Shown one piece after another: positions 1 through 8,229 of a DNA stretch of 64,000 bases (position 1 is its first letter; the number at the start of each line of letters is the position of its first letter). Source of the DNA: Streptacidiphilus carbonis (GTDB lineage Bacteria > Actinomycetota > Actinomycetes > Streptomycetales > Streptomycetaceae); contig NZ_BBPM01000005.1 in assembly GCF_000787775.1 (NCBI RefSeq), forward strand, positions 133,378 to 197,377, in the 5' to 3' direction. The position numbers and the translations under genes are program-made. The notes beneath the pieces are model-generated. The model was not told the DNA's origin. It was given only the letters and a program-made list of their open reading frames with translations, and did not search any database.

Positions 1-34
1 GGGCGGGAGCGGGAGCGGTCGTAGGCTGACAGGT

Positions 35-964
35 ATGCGCACCCGCCCCATCGTCGACTGGCCCGTCACCGGCGTGCCCGGCGCCGCCGCACCCGTTCCC
101 GCCGTCACCCCCGCCGAGGGCCTGGCCCGGATCCGCGACCTGCTGGCGCGGGGCGGCGTGGCCGTGCTGAGCGGGGCCGGGCTGTCCACCGAGTCCGGCA
201 TCCCCGACTACCGCGGGGACACCGGCAGCCTGCGCCGCCACACGCCGATGACGTTCCAGGAGTTCGTGTCCGACCAGGACGCCCGGCGCCGCTACTGGGC
301 GCGCAGCCACATCGGCTGGCGAACCATCGCCCGCGCGCAACCGAACGCCGGCCACCGTGCGGTACAGGTCCTGCGGACCCTCGGCCACGTCGGCGCGGTG
401 ATCACACAGAACGTGGACGGCCTGCACCGGGCCGCCGGAACCGCCGACGCGGTCGAGCTGCACGGCGGCCTGGACCGGGTGGTCTGTCTGGAGTGCGCGC
501 AACTCACCAGCCGCGAGGAGCTGGACCGGCGGCTGCACGCGGCCAACGGCGTCCTGGACGCGACCGCTGCCGCGGTCAGACCCGACGGCGACGTGGACCT
601 GGCACCGGAACAGGTGGACTCCTTCCGCGTGGTCCCCTGCCTCGCCTGCGGCGGGGTGCTCAAGCCGGACGTGGTGTTCTTCGGCGAGAACGTCCCCCGG
701 GACCGGGTCGACCACTGCTTCGAACTGGTCGATTCCGCGAGCGCACTGCTGGTGCTGGGATCGTCGCTGACCGTCATGTCCGGACTGCGCTTCGTGCGGC
801 GTGCTGCCAAGGCCGGCCTTCCGGTGGCGATCGTGAACCACGGCCCCACGCGCGGGGACCAGCACGCCCACGTCCGGGTGGACCTGCCGCTGGGCCGCGC
901 ACTGAGCGACCTGGCCCGGGAGCTCGGCGCCGACCAGGCCCCGCAAGGGTCCGGAGAACGCTGA
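35..964 (+). CDS. NAD-dependent protein deacylase, sirtuin (Sir2) family, class II-like
   Basis: A 309-residue cytoplasmic Sir2 enzyme that would use NAD to remove acyl groups from lysines. The NAD-binding motif GAGLSTESGIPDYRG is at residues 47-61, TQNVDGLH at 124-131, the likely catalytic His at 143, a structural zinc site from Cys151/154 and Cys202/205, GSSLTV at 242-247 and the ribose-contacting VNHG at 267-270. About 47 residues separate the two Cys pairs, a long insertion like that of SIRT4-like class II sirtuins rather than bacterial CobB. ATG at 35 follows only a weak ribosome-binding site. It stands apart from the next gene by about 190 bp. The family is certain; the acyl group and targets cannot be read from the sequence. 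Confidence 0.93.
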   Translation: MRTRPIVDWPVTGVPGAAAPVPAVTPAEGLARIRDLLARGGVAVLSGAGLSTESGIPDYRGDTGSLRRHTPMTFQEFVSDQDARRRYWARSHIGWRTIARAQPNAGHRAVQVLRTLGHVGAVITQNVDGLHRAAGTADAVELHGGLDRVVCLECAQLTSREELDRRLHAANGVLDATAAAVRPDGDVDLAPEQVDSFRVVPCLACGGVLKPDVVFFGENVPRDRVDHCFELVDSASALLVLGSSLTVMSGLRFVRRAAKAGLPVAIVNHGPTRGDQHAHVRVDLPLGRALSDLARELGADQAPQGSGER

Positions 965-1152
965 CCGCCGCCGCAGCCCGGGTCGGCACCCTGGGCACAT
1001 GCCCGTCGGCGTGACCTCCTAGTATGCCTTTCGCATCGTTCGACGGGCGCCGACGCCCGTCAGCCGTGCGCGTCGCCCCAGGGCCTGGCTCCCGCACGAC
1101 CCGACGACGTCACCGCACGGCAGCGCAGCCGTGCATCAAGGAGGAAACACTG

Positions 1153-2685
1153 ATGCACGTCCGGAGGATCGGCGCGGTCGCCGCGGCAGCAGTGGCGCTG
1201 GTGGCAGCCCGCGACCTGGCCCAGAAGAGGCACGCACTGCTTCGCAACTTCCCGGTCATCGGGCACGCCCGGTACGCGCTGGAGACCATCGGGCCGGAAC
1301 TGCGCCAGTACATCGTGACCTCCAACGAGGAGGAGCGCCCCTTCAGCCGGGACCAGCGCAGCTGGATCTACGCGTCGGCGAAGGAGGAGAACAACTACTT
1401 CGGCTTCGGCACCGAGGTCGACGTCGAGCACGTGCAGGGGCACGCCTACATCAAGCAGCGCACCTTCGCCGCCGGCGCGCTGCCGGACGCGCACGACCCG
1501 CAGGCACTGCTGCCGTCGGCCAAGGTTCTGGGCGGCCCGCGGGGGCGCGCCAAGGCGTTCCGGCCCGCCAGCGCGGTGAACATATCGGCGATGAGCTTCG
1601 GGTCGCTCTCCGGCGCGGCCATCGCGGCCCTCAACAAGGGGGCGGCGCTGGCGGGCGCGATGCACAACACCGGCGAGGGCGGCCTGTCGCCGTACCACCG
1701 CAACGGCGGCGACGTCGTGCTGCAGATCGGCACGGCGTACTTCGGCTGCCGCAACGAGGACGGCAGCTTCGACCTCGACAAACTCAAGGACGTCGTCGCG
1801 AGCGCCCCGGTCAGGGCGATAGAGATCAAGCTCTCCCAGGGCGCCAAGCCGGGGCTGGGCGGGATGCTGCCGGGCGCCAAGGTGACCCCGGAGATCGCCG
1901 CGATCCGCGGCATCCCCGTCGGCAAGGACTGCGCCTCCCCCTCTCGGCACAGCGCGTTCGGGGACGTGGACTCGATGCTCGACTTCGTCGAGCTGCTCGC
2001 CGCCGAGACCGGTCTGCCCGTCGGAGTCAAGAGCGCGGTCGGGGACATGGGCTTCTGGCAGGAGCTGGCCGCACTGATGGAGCGCGGCGATCGCGGCGTC
2101 GACTTCGTGACCGTCGACGGCAGCGAGGGCGGGACCGGGGCCGCGCCGCGGATCTTCGCCGACTCGGTGTCGCTGCCGTTCCGGATGGGTTTCTCCCGGG
2201 TCTACGGCACCTTCGCCGAGCTGGGGCTGACCGACGAGCTGACCTTCATCGGCTCCGGGAAGCTCGGGCTGCCCGAGAACGCCGTCGTCGCCTTCGCCCT
2301 GGGCGCCGACATGATCAACGTGGCCCGCGAGGCGATGCTGTCGATCGGCTGCATCCAGTCGCAGAAGTGCCACACCGACAAGTGCCCCACCGGCATCGCC
2401 ACCCAGAACCCGTGGCTGGCCCGCGGCCTGGACCCGGCGTCGAAATCCACCCGGGCCGCCGTCTACCTGCGCACCCTGCGCAAGGAGCTGTCGAAGGTCT
2501 CCGGCGCGGTCGGCGTCGCCCACCCGGGTTTCATCACCGCCGACGACATCGAGATCCTCAACGGCGACTACGAGGCCCGCACCCTGGCCGGAGTCTACGG
2601 CTACAAGGACGGCTGGGGCCGGCTCGGCCCGCGCCTCGCCGACGAGCTGTCCGCGCTGCTCGCCGCCTCCGAGCCGACCCGCTGA
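1153..2685 (+). CDS. FMN-binding glutamate synthase family protein
   Basis: A 510-residue protein related to the FMN and Fe-S domain of the glutamate synthase large subunit (GltB), without the glutaminase domain. The start at 1153 is chosen because AAGGAGG lies just upstream; a longer in-frame reading from 1024 has no such site. An N-terminal hydrophobic stretch (residues 6-20) may anchor it to the membrane. The FMN barrel occupies most of the protein, and Cys400, Cys406 and Cys411 in GCIQSQKCHTDKC match the [3Fe-4S] ligands of the family. Stand-alone proteins of this type are common in actinobacteria, and their electron donor and substrate are not established. It is followed by a hydrolase gene 74 bp downstream in the same direction. 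Confidence 0.9.
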   Translation: MHVRRIGAVAAAAVALVAARDLAQKRHALLRNFPVIGHARYALETIGPELRQYIVTSNEEERPFSRDQRSWIYASAKEENNYFGFGTEVDVEHVQGHAYIKQRTFAAGALPDAHDPQALLPSAKVLGGPRGRAKAFRPASAVNISAMSFGSLSGAAIAALNKGAALAGAMHNTGEGGLSPYHRNGGDVVLQIGTAYFGCRNEDGSFDLDKLKDVVASAPVRAIEIKLSQGAKPGLGGMLPGAKVTPEIAAIRGIPVGKDCASPSRHSAFGDVDSMLDFVELLAAETGLPVGVKSAVGDMGFWQELAALMERGDRGVDFVTVDGSEGGTGAAPRIFADSVSLPFRMGFSRVYGTFAELGLTDELTFIGSGKLGLPENAVVAFALGADMINVAREAMLSIGCIQSQKCHTDKCPTGIATQNPWLARGLDPASKSTRAAVYLRTLRKELSKVSGAVGVAHPGFITADDIEILNGDYEARTLAGVYGYKDGWGRLGPRLADELSALLAASEPTR

Positions 2686-2759
2686 CACGGCCGGTCCTCC
2701 CGTCAGCCCCCAGCCTGCAGCCCCAGCCCCGCGAACAGTTCAACCGGAGTGATCACAGC

Positions 2760-3521
2760 GTGCCCGAACAAGTGAGGTTCAAGAGCGTCGTCGGCCCCGA
2801 ACTGGCCGGCTCGATCGACCTGCCGGAAGGCGAGGTCCGGGGCTGGGGCGTCTTCGTGCACGGGTTCACGCTCGGTCGCAACTCGCCGGCCGCCTCGCGC
2901 GTCAGCAAGCAGCTGGCCCGCGAGGGGATCGGCATGCTGCGCTACGACAACCTCGGCGTCGGGGACTCCGACGGCGACTGGGGCGACGGGTCCTTCACGG
3001 TCAAGGTCCAGGACACCATCCGCGCGGCAGCGCTGATGGCGGAGCGGGGAACGCCGGCGGACCTGCTGGTCGGGCACTCCTGGGGCGGCGCCGCCGCCAT
3101 CGCCGCAGCCGCCGAGGCGACCGGCGTCCGCGCGGTCGCCACCATCGGGGCGCCCGCCGACCCCAGCCACGTCGAGCGGCAGTACGACGCGGTGGTCGAC
3201 CGTGTGCTCAGCGAGGGGTCGCACGAGTGGTTCGTGGGCGGCAGGACCCTGGTGCTCAAGCGCGCCTTCGTGGACGACGTACGCCAGGCCCGTCTCCGCG
3301 ACCGGATCCGCGAGCTGGACCTGCCGCTGATCGTCCTGCACTCGCCGACCGACGACACGGTCGACATCGCCAACGCCGGGGAGATTTTCCGCGAGGCGCG
3401 CCATCCGAAGAGTTTCGTCTCGCTCGAAGGCGCGGACCACCTCCTGACCGCCCGAGGACAGGCACAGCGAGCCGCCCACATCATCAGCGCCTGGGCCGAC
3501 CAGTACATCCACACCCCGTAG
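2760..3521 (+). CDS. Alpha/beta hydrolase (serine esterase-like)
   Basis: A 253-residue alpha/beta-hydrolase. The GTG at 2760 is taken as the start because GGAG sits 10 bases upstream and the homologous fold begins soon after. The nucleophile elbow is GHSWGG (residues 105-110, Ser107), the acid is probably Asp198 in HSPTDDTV and the base His227 in GADHLL. HGFTLG at 34-39 forms the oxyanion-hole region. No signal peptide is visible, so it is probably cytoplasmic. The lid-like segment around residues 140-180 is short. Related proteins are annotated as OsmC-associated hydrolases or esterases, but the substrate is unknown. It may be co-transcribed with the upstream oxidoreductase. Confidence 0.88.
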   Translation: MPEQVRFKSVVGPELAGSIDLPEGEVRGWGVFVHGFTLGRNSPAASRVSKQLAREGIGMLRYDNLGVGDSDGDWGDGSFTVKVQDTIRAAALMAERGTPADLLVGHSWGGAAAIAAAAEATGVRAVATIGAPADPSHVERQYDAVVDRVLSEGSHEWFVGGRTLVLKRAFVDDVRQARLRDRIRELDLPLIVLHSPTDDTVDIANAGEIFREARHPKSFVSLEGADHLLTARGQAQRAAHIISAWADQYIHTP

Positions 3522-4162
3522 CGGCCCGGCGCGGCGGCAAACCGACCTGACGTATCGTCAGATGGCGTACGGCGCGAGGGATTCAGCGGCTGTGACGGCG
3601 CATCCCGGAGCCCTGCGCGCGCACGGCTGACCCAGCCCGGGCGCAGGGCGAGGCGGTGCGCCATCACGGCTGGGCCCGGGGCATCAGGCTCTGCCGGTGC
3701 AGCCGGGGCAGCCCTCCGGGCGGGGTCGACAACGCCGCGTTATTCCCGGTCGACGACTCCGACCGGATCACCAGCTGGGAGCTATACGGCCGCCCGCAGA
3801 GCGAGTTCACCGCACACCCAATTCGGACAAACATCCCTTTTGTGGGCGAATATCCGTGCTGCTCAGGCTAATTGAGACGCAGGTCACGGTTTGAGTGTGG
3901 CGTGTCGCACTTTCAAGCGGAATTTCTTGCTCCGTAAGTGAAGCCTGTGTGACGGTGCTCGAGGCAGGCGACAGAGAGACCTGCCGGGAGCGAGGCGAAC
4001 GGCGCACCGAGCGTCGGAGAATCTCGCCGCCAACCCGCTCCCATGCTCGGTCGGGCCAGTCCCGAAGCTGCCGAGCGGCCCACCCGCTGTAGCGACGCCT
4101 TTGGCGAGCGCGCGGTCCGGTGTGCCCTCGGCCCTGGGCAACCCCGTCGACATCGGAGTTCC
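3522..4162. other. Intergenic region and long 5' leader of the transglycosylase gene
   Basis: About 640 bp without a convincing gene. A 9-bp inverted repeat (3610-3618 with 3641-3649) could end transcription of the hydrolase. An open frame at 3656-3871 lacks a ribosome-binding site and recognisable motifs. From about 3830 the base composition becomes more AT-rich, as expected for a promoter, and the last 200 bp can fold into nested stems. Confidence 0.6.
3963..4042 (+). promoter_or_regulatory. Structured 5' leader upstream of a cell-wall hydrolase gene (possible riboswitch)
   Basis: The leader contains a GGCAGG/CCTGCC stem (3963-3968 with 3980-3985) and a nested element, GGGAGCG/CGCTCCC (3986-3992 with 4036-4042) enclosing GGCGA/TCGCC (3994-3998 with 4024-4028). 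Streptomyces genes for secreted muralytic enzymes often carry c-di-AMP (ydaO) riboswitches in long leaders. The canonical ydaO sequence blocks are not clearly present here, so the class is unproven. Confidence 0.35.
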
Positions 4163-5065
4163 ATGCGCCACCGCATCCAGCCTTCGCTCGCCCGTTTCAA
4201 CCAGCGCGTCGCCGCTGTGCGCCTCAACAAGCGGCTCACCGCGGGCCTCGTCGCCACCCTGATCGTCGCCGGTACCGGCACGGGCACCGCCGTCGCCTTC
4301 ACGGGCAGCGATTCAGGCACCTCCCACACGACAGCAGCGGCGAGCACCGGTACCGCCGCCGCGCGCCCGACCACCGACACGGCGAACCGCTCCGAGCAGC
4401 GCGCGACGCTCCAGGTGCCGTCCGCCGACGCCTCGGCCTCCGCAGCAGCGGCTGCCAAGGCGAAGGCACAGGCCGCCGCACAGGCCGCCGCCAAGGCGAA
4501 GGCACAGGCCGCGGCTGCTGCGGCCGCCAAGGCGAAGGCCGCCGCACAGGCGAAGGCACAGGCCGAGGCCGCCGCCAAGGCCAAGGCTGCAGCACAGGCC
4601 GCCGCACAGGCGAAGGCACAGGCCGAGGCTGCCGCCAAGGCCAGGGCGGCAGCGCAGGCCGCCGCGGCCGCGAAGGCTGCCGCCGCCGCGCGGGCTGCCG
4701 CCGCCGCACGGGCTGCCGCCGCCACCCCGACCTATGCCAACAACCTGTCCGGCTGGATCGCGGAGGCCCAGAGCATCCTCTCCGCGCACGGCGACCACGT
4801 GCCGTCGGCCGCCGCCATCAGCGCCCGGGCCATGACGGAGTCCAGCGGCAACCCCAACGCCGTCAACAACTGGGACTCCAACGCGGCCGCAGGCACCCCG
4901 TCCGAGGGCCTGATGCAGGTGATCCAGCCGACGTTCGACAGCTACGCGGTGTCCGGCCACACGGACATCATGAACCCGGTCGACAACATCGTCGCCGCAG
5001 TCCGCTACGCGAACGCCACCTACGGCGCCTTCGAGAACATCGCCTACGGCAGCAGCGGCTACTGA
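4163..5065 (+). CDS. Secreted lytic transglycosylase with Ala/Lys-rich coiled region
   Basis: A 300-residue exported peptidoglycan hydrolase. Residues 24-46 form the hydrophobic core of a signal sequence after a basic N-terminus. Residues 90-190 are an Ala/Lys/Gln/Glu-rich region built from repeats like AAAKAKAQA, expected to be a long helix or coiled coil that may sit in or on the wall. The C-terminal 105 residues are a lysozyme-like SLT fold. The probable catalytic Glu226 lies in AMTESSGNPNAVN, followed by the SEGLMQVIQPTF block and the terminal ATYGAFENIAYGSSGY block. The start at 4163 is the only ATG that places the signal peptide at the N-terminus. A strong hairpin follows the stop codon. 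Confidence 0.88.
   Translation: MRHRIQPSLARFNQRVAAVRLNKRLTAGLVATLIVAGTGTGTAVAFTGSDSGTSHTTAAASTGTAAARPTTDTANRSEQRATLQVPSADASASAAAAAKAKAQAAAQAAAKAKAQAAAAAAAKAKAAAQAKAQAEAAAKAKAAAQAAAQAKAQAEAAAKARAAAQAAAAAKAAAAARAAAAARAAAATPTYANNLSGWIAEAQSILSAHGDHVPSAAAISARAMTESSGNPNAVNNWDSNAAAGTPSEGLMQVIQPTFDSYAVSGHTDIMNPVDNIVAAVRYANATYGAFENIAYGSSGY
4444..4722 (+). repeat. Imperfect tandem repeat coding for Ala/Lys/Gln-rich helix
   Basis: Units resembling GCCGCCAAGGCGAAGGCA recur through this part of the transglycosylase gene, with variants reading GCACAGGCC. Such repeats are prone to length change by slippage, so the length of this segment probably differs between strains. Confidence 0.75.
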
Positions 5066-5099
5066 TCCCGCGCACCGACAAGCACCTCGACGGCTCCGC

Positions 5100-5135
5100 A
5101 CTCCTGCCCATGACGCCTGCGTCATGGGCAGGAGT
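5100..5135 (+). terminator. Perfect 17-bp hairpin after the transglycosylase gene
   Basis: Arms 5100-5116 and 5119-5135 are exactly complementary, with ACTCCTGCCCATGACGC as the left arm. It begins 35 bp after the stop codon. No T-tract follows, which is usual for GC-rich actinobacterial terminators. Confidence 0.8.
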
Positions 5136-5336
5136 GCGTCCGGCACGCCCCGCGGTCCCGGAATCGGTGAGTTCGATCAGCACCGGGCGGGTCATGGTTG
5201 GGCTGGCGCCGAAATGCGCGAAATGACATGCTTATATCGCCTTTATCACAAAAACTGCAGGCCCGCATGCCGTCTCCGCAGTGGCAACGTACGCCCCGCG
5301 TGTCACGACCTACGGCAACATCGAAGGGATGTCGCC

Positions 5337-6035
5337 ATGAGCAACGAACGCATGGCGCGGTGGATGGGTCCGCTCGCGCTCGCCTTCCTGGTCACCATGG
5401 TTCTGGGCTTCTTCGTCCTTGCGCCCAACGCGCCGAACCAGAACGCCTCGGCCGCCACGGTCACCGCCTACTACCAGGCCCACGGCTCCGCCGCTCTCGC
5501 CGGCATCTACGTCATCGGCGCCGGCCTGGTTCTCCTGGCGTTCTTCATCAGCGCGCTACGGATCGCTCTCACCAAGGGCGACGGCGGCCACGCCTGGATG
5601 CCCACCACCGCGTTCATGGGCGGCGTCCTCTTCATCGGCGCATTCGCCGCCATCGGGATCTCGCACTTCGTGCTGATCCAGGCTGCCCACAACAACCGCA
5701 CCGACATCGTGCGGACCATGAACTTCATCGACCAGAACAACCAGATCGCCGTCTTCGTCGGCGTCTCCGTCCTGGCGCTCGCGACAGGAGCGGCGATCCT
5801 GACCGAAGCGGTCCTGCCCGCCTGGCTCGGTTGGCTCTCGATCGTGATCGGAGTGCTCCCGGTCATCGGCGGCCTCGGCTTCATCGCGTTTCTGGCCCTG
5901 CCGATCTGGATGACGATCCTCGGCTTCATGATCGGCAGCAGGATGACGAGCACGGCCACGGAAGGTGCCACGGCCTCGACGCCCCGCACGACAGTGCCCA
6001 CCACCCATCGCAGGCTCACCCTGCGGCATCACTGA
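5337..6035 (+). CDS. Integral membrane protein of unknown function (DUF4386-like layout)
   Basis: A 232-residue protein with about six predicted membrane segments: near residues 10-28, 47-70, 84-106, 135-158 and two closely spaced helices at 163-200. A polar C-terminal tail is rich in Thr and Ser. The ATG at 5337 begins the first hydrophobic helix directly. The overall pattern, a short loop after helix 1 followed by paired helices, resembles the DUF4386 type of actinobacterial membrane protein, but I see no catalytic or transport motif. It stands alone between two terminator-like hairpins. Function unknown. Confidence 0.75.
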   Translation: MSNERMARWMGPLALAFLVTMVLGFFVLAPNAPNQNASAATVTAYYQAHGSAALAGIYVIGAGLVLLAFFISALRIALTKGDGGHAWMPTTAFMGGVLFIGAFAAIGISHFVLIQAAHNNRTDIVRTMNFIDQNNQIAVFVGVSVLALATGAAILTEAVLPAWLGWLSIVIGVLPVIGGLGFIAFLALPIWMTILGFMIGSRMTSTATEGATASTPRTTVPTTHRRLTLRHH

Positions 6036-6149
6036 ACCGACGCCCCCGCACACCAACGGACCTCCCGGAAGGCGAACCCGGCGCATCCCGAAGAGCCTTG
6101 GACTGACGGCACAGGGGTGCCGCTACAGCAACTGAAAGTGGGATGTGAC

Positions 6150-6440
6150 ATGCGGGTTCTGCTTACCGCCCAGATGGACACGGACAAGGGCAACCAGGCG
6201 ATCAAGGACAAGACGCTGCCGGAGATCATGAAGGCGGCGATCGGGGCCCTTCAGCCGGAGGCCGCGTACTTCGGGGCCAAGGAGGGATGCCGGACAGCCT
6301 TCATCGTCTTCGATCTGAAGCAGGCGTCCGACATTCCCAGTGTCGCCGAACCGTTCTTCCGGGAGCTCGGCGCCAAGGTGGAATTCATCCCGGTGATGAA
6401 CTTCGACGACGTCCAGTCCGGCCTGGGCAGGGTCGACTAG
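6150..6440 (+). CDS. Small conserved protein, ferredoxin-like alpha/beta fold predicted
   Basis: A 96-residue soluble protein. ATG at 6150 is preceded by a weak purine-rich site. The pattern strand-helix-strand-strand-helix-strand (MRVLLTAQMD, a long helix, AAYFGAKEGC, TAFIVFDLKQ, a second helix, VEFIPVMN) suggests a dimeric alpha/beta-barrel protein like the GYD or YCII folds. Proteins of this kind are common in Streptomyces and usually listed as hypothetical. No active-site residues can be proposed. It is convergent with pyrE, and the two are separated by a strong hairpin. Confidence 0.72.
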   Translation: MRVLLTAQMDTDKGNQAIKDKTLPEIMKAAIGALQPEAAYFGAKEGCRTAFIVFDLKQASDIPSVAEPFFRELGAKVEFIPVMNFDDVQSGLGRVD

Positions 6441-6460
6441 CGGCGATCGGTGACGTCAGC

Positions 6461-6492
6461 GGGCCCCGTGCACGAGCCGGTGCACGGGGCCC
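6461..6492. terminator. Bidirectional hairpin terminator
   Basis: Perfect 13-bp arms GGGCCCCGTGCAC (6461-6473) and its complement (6480-6492) with a 6-base loop. It sits between two convergent genes and can serve both. Confidence 0.8.
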
Positions 6493-6537
6493 CCGTCTCC
6501 ACAAGCGCTGCGGACTGCCGCCGTCCGCCGTCCGACG

Positions 6538-7065
6538 TCAGGCCATCGCGGCACGCAGGTCGTCGGCCGTCAGCAACGACAGCAAACCGATGCCCTGTGC
6601 CGCGAGGGCTTCGGCACCGCCCTGCTGACGGTCGATCACGCACAGGGCCCGGTCCACCACGGCCCCCAGGCCACGCAGGTCAGCCGTCGACAGGACGATC
6701 TGCCCGCCGCTGGTGACCACATCCTCGACGACCAGCACCCGGCGACCGGCCACCTCCGCGCCCTCGGCCAGCCGGCACGTACCGTACGGCTTGGCCTGCT
6801 TGCGCACGAACGCGCACGGCAGACCGGTGTGACGACCGAGCGCGGTCACCACCGGGATGCCGCCCATCTCCAGGCCCGCCAGCACCTCGGTCGTGGACGG
6901 CACCAGCGGGGCCAACTGCCGGGCGATCTCGTCCAGCAGCACCGGGTCGGCCTCGAACCGGTACTTGTCGAAGTACTCGCTCGCAGTTCGCCCGGACCGG
7001 AGCGTGAACTGCCCGGTCAGGTGGGATACGGCATGGATGCGGCGAGCAAGATCGGAATATGTCAC
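6538..7065 (-). CDS. pyrE: Orotate phosphoribosyltransferase
   Basis: A 175-residue enzyme of pyrimidine synthesis that joins orotate to PRPP to give orotidine 5'-phosphate. The PRPP-binding signature RVLVVEDVVTSGGQ is at residues 109-122, and the RKQAKPYGTCRLAEG loop (88-102) carries the catalytic Lys and flexible-loop residues. The GTG at 7065 is preferred because it gives the usual actinobacterial length (175-183); an upstream in-frame extension to 7146 has no family resemblance. It is isolated from other pyr genes, as is normal in Streptomyces. Confidence 0.92.
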   Translation of the reverse strand: MTYSDLARRIHAVSHLTGQFTLRSGRTASEYFDKYRFEADPVLLDEIARQLAPLVPSTTEVLAGLEMGGIPVVTALGRHTGLPCAFVRKQAKPYGTCRLAEGAEVAGRRVLVVEDVVTSGGQIVLSTADLRGLGAVVDRALCVIDRQQGGAEALAAQGIGLLSLLTADDLRAAMA

Positions 7066-7165
7066 AGCCGCCAGTCTCCCAGCCGCCCGGCGAACTCGGC
7101 ACACGGGGACCAGCGGGTCGGGTTCCACTGGACCGGCTCTCCGCAATCACCGTGCAGGCCGGGCA

Positions 7166-7894
7166 TCAGGTGCCGGAGTGGCCCAGCAGCGCGCCGGCTC
7201 CGTAGGTCACCGCCATCGCCAGGGCGCCGCCCAGGACGTTGCGCAGCACGGCGGGGCGGACCGGCGCACGGCCGAATCGGGCGCTGGTCCAACCGCAGGC
7301 CGCCAGGGCGAGCAGCACAGCTCCCACGGTGATGAACAGGCGGACGGACGCGGGAGGCAGAACGATCGCCAGGAGCGGGAGCAGGGCTCCTACGGCGAAG
7401 GAGACGGCGCTGGCCCCTGCGGCGTGCCAGGGATTGGTGAGCTGCTCGGGGTCCAGGCCCAGTTCGGTCTCGGCGTGGGCGCCCAGCGCGTCGTGGGCGG
7501 TGAGCTCCTCGGCGACCCGGTGGGCCAGTGCCGCGCTCAGGCCCTTGGCCTGGTAGAGGCCGGCCAGTTCGGCCAACTCGGCGTCGGGGTCGTCGGCCAG
7601 TTCGGCGCGCTCCACGTCCAAGGTGGCCTTCTCGGCGTCGCGTTGCGTGCTGACCGACACGTACTCGCCAGCGGCCATCGACAGCGAGCCCGCGAGGAGT
7701 CCGGCCAGGCCGGCGGTGAGCAGTGCCCGGGTGGAACTGGTCGCGCCGGCGACACCGATCACCAGCCCGGCCGTGGACACGATGCCGTCGTTGGCCCCCA
7801 GTACAGCAGCCCGCAGCCAGTTGAGCCGAGCGCCGCTGTCCTGGCGGTGCGGCTCCCGGTGACTGCTGTCGGGGCGTTCGTCCTTGACCGGCAT
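7166..7894 (-). CDS. VIT1/CCC1 family transporter (iron/manganese type)
   Basis: A 242-residue membrane protein of the vacuolar iron transporter family, which moves Fe2+ or Mn2+ in exchange for protons. Family hallmarks are LGANDGIVSTAGLV near residues 32-45, LSMAAGEYVSVSTQRDAEKA near 70-90, the acidic cytoplasmic metal-binding helices (roughly 90-150) and three C-terminal membrane segments. The ATG at 7894 is the only plausible start. The direction of transport and the metal cannot be told from sequence. Nothing around it points to a metal operon. Confidence 0.9.
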   Translation of the reverse strand: MPVKDERPDSSHREPHRQDSGARLNWLRAAVLGANDGIVSTAGLVIGVAGATSSTRALLTAGLAGLLAGSLSMAAGEYVSVSTQRDAEKATLDVERAELADDPDAELAELAGLYQAKGLSAALAHRVAEELTAHDALGAHAETELGLDPEQLTNPWHAAGASAVSFAVGALLPLLAIVLPPASVRLFITVGAVLLALAACGWTSARFGRAPVRPAVLRNVLGGALAMAVTYGAGALLGHSGT

Positions 7895-8229
7895 CGCGCC
7901 GCTGCTCCCCAGTGTTGATCACGCATCCGTGCTGTCTGCCGCGTCCCGACGGGCGATCAGCGACCAAGGGCGCCAGACCTGCACCTGGCGATCCTGACAG
8001 TTCTACGGGCGCGGCGTCCCCGTCTCCCGCGCCTTCTGCGTCGTGTCGCAACCTTCGGCTCAATGAAATGTATATGAGTCGATACCGGCCACGGCCCCCG
8101 TCGCGGGCTCAGTGGTCGCACAGGGCGGGGAGCAGGCTCTTCTCGGCCCAGTCCAGGAAGGGCCGCTGGGCCCGGGCCTCGAAGAACGGATCGCCCCTCT
8201 GCGTCGAGCGGCGAGGCCTCCCCCGGCGT
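7895..8229. other. Intergenic region, possible 3' remnant of a lost gene
   Basis: This 335-bp gap lies between the VIT and sigma-factor genes. On the minus strand, one frame ending in TGA at 8109-8111 reads DPFFEARAQRPFLDWAEKSL just before its stop. That is protein-like, but it has no start and no recognisable family. No promoter could be assigned. Confidence 0.35.

Noticed and set aside
1060-2688. Long open frame opposite the FMN glutamate synthase gene
   Set aside because: It is a high-GC antisense shadow with Arg/Gly/Ala-rich composition, no motifs and no ribosome-binding site, while the plus strand encodes a clear protein family.
3656-3871. 71-residue open frame between the hydrolase and transglycosylase genes
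   Set aside because: No ribosome-binding site, no recognisable motif, and it overlaps the AT-richer leader region.
3830-4162. Canonical ydaO (c-di-AMP) riboswitch
   Set aside because: The expected conserved blocks could not be found. Only nested stems are present, so I list it as a structured leader of unknown class.
4444-4722. Mobile element or satellite at the Ala-rich repeat
   Set aside because: The repeat keeps the reading frame and codes for a helical spacer within a secreted enzyme, so it is a coding repeat.
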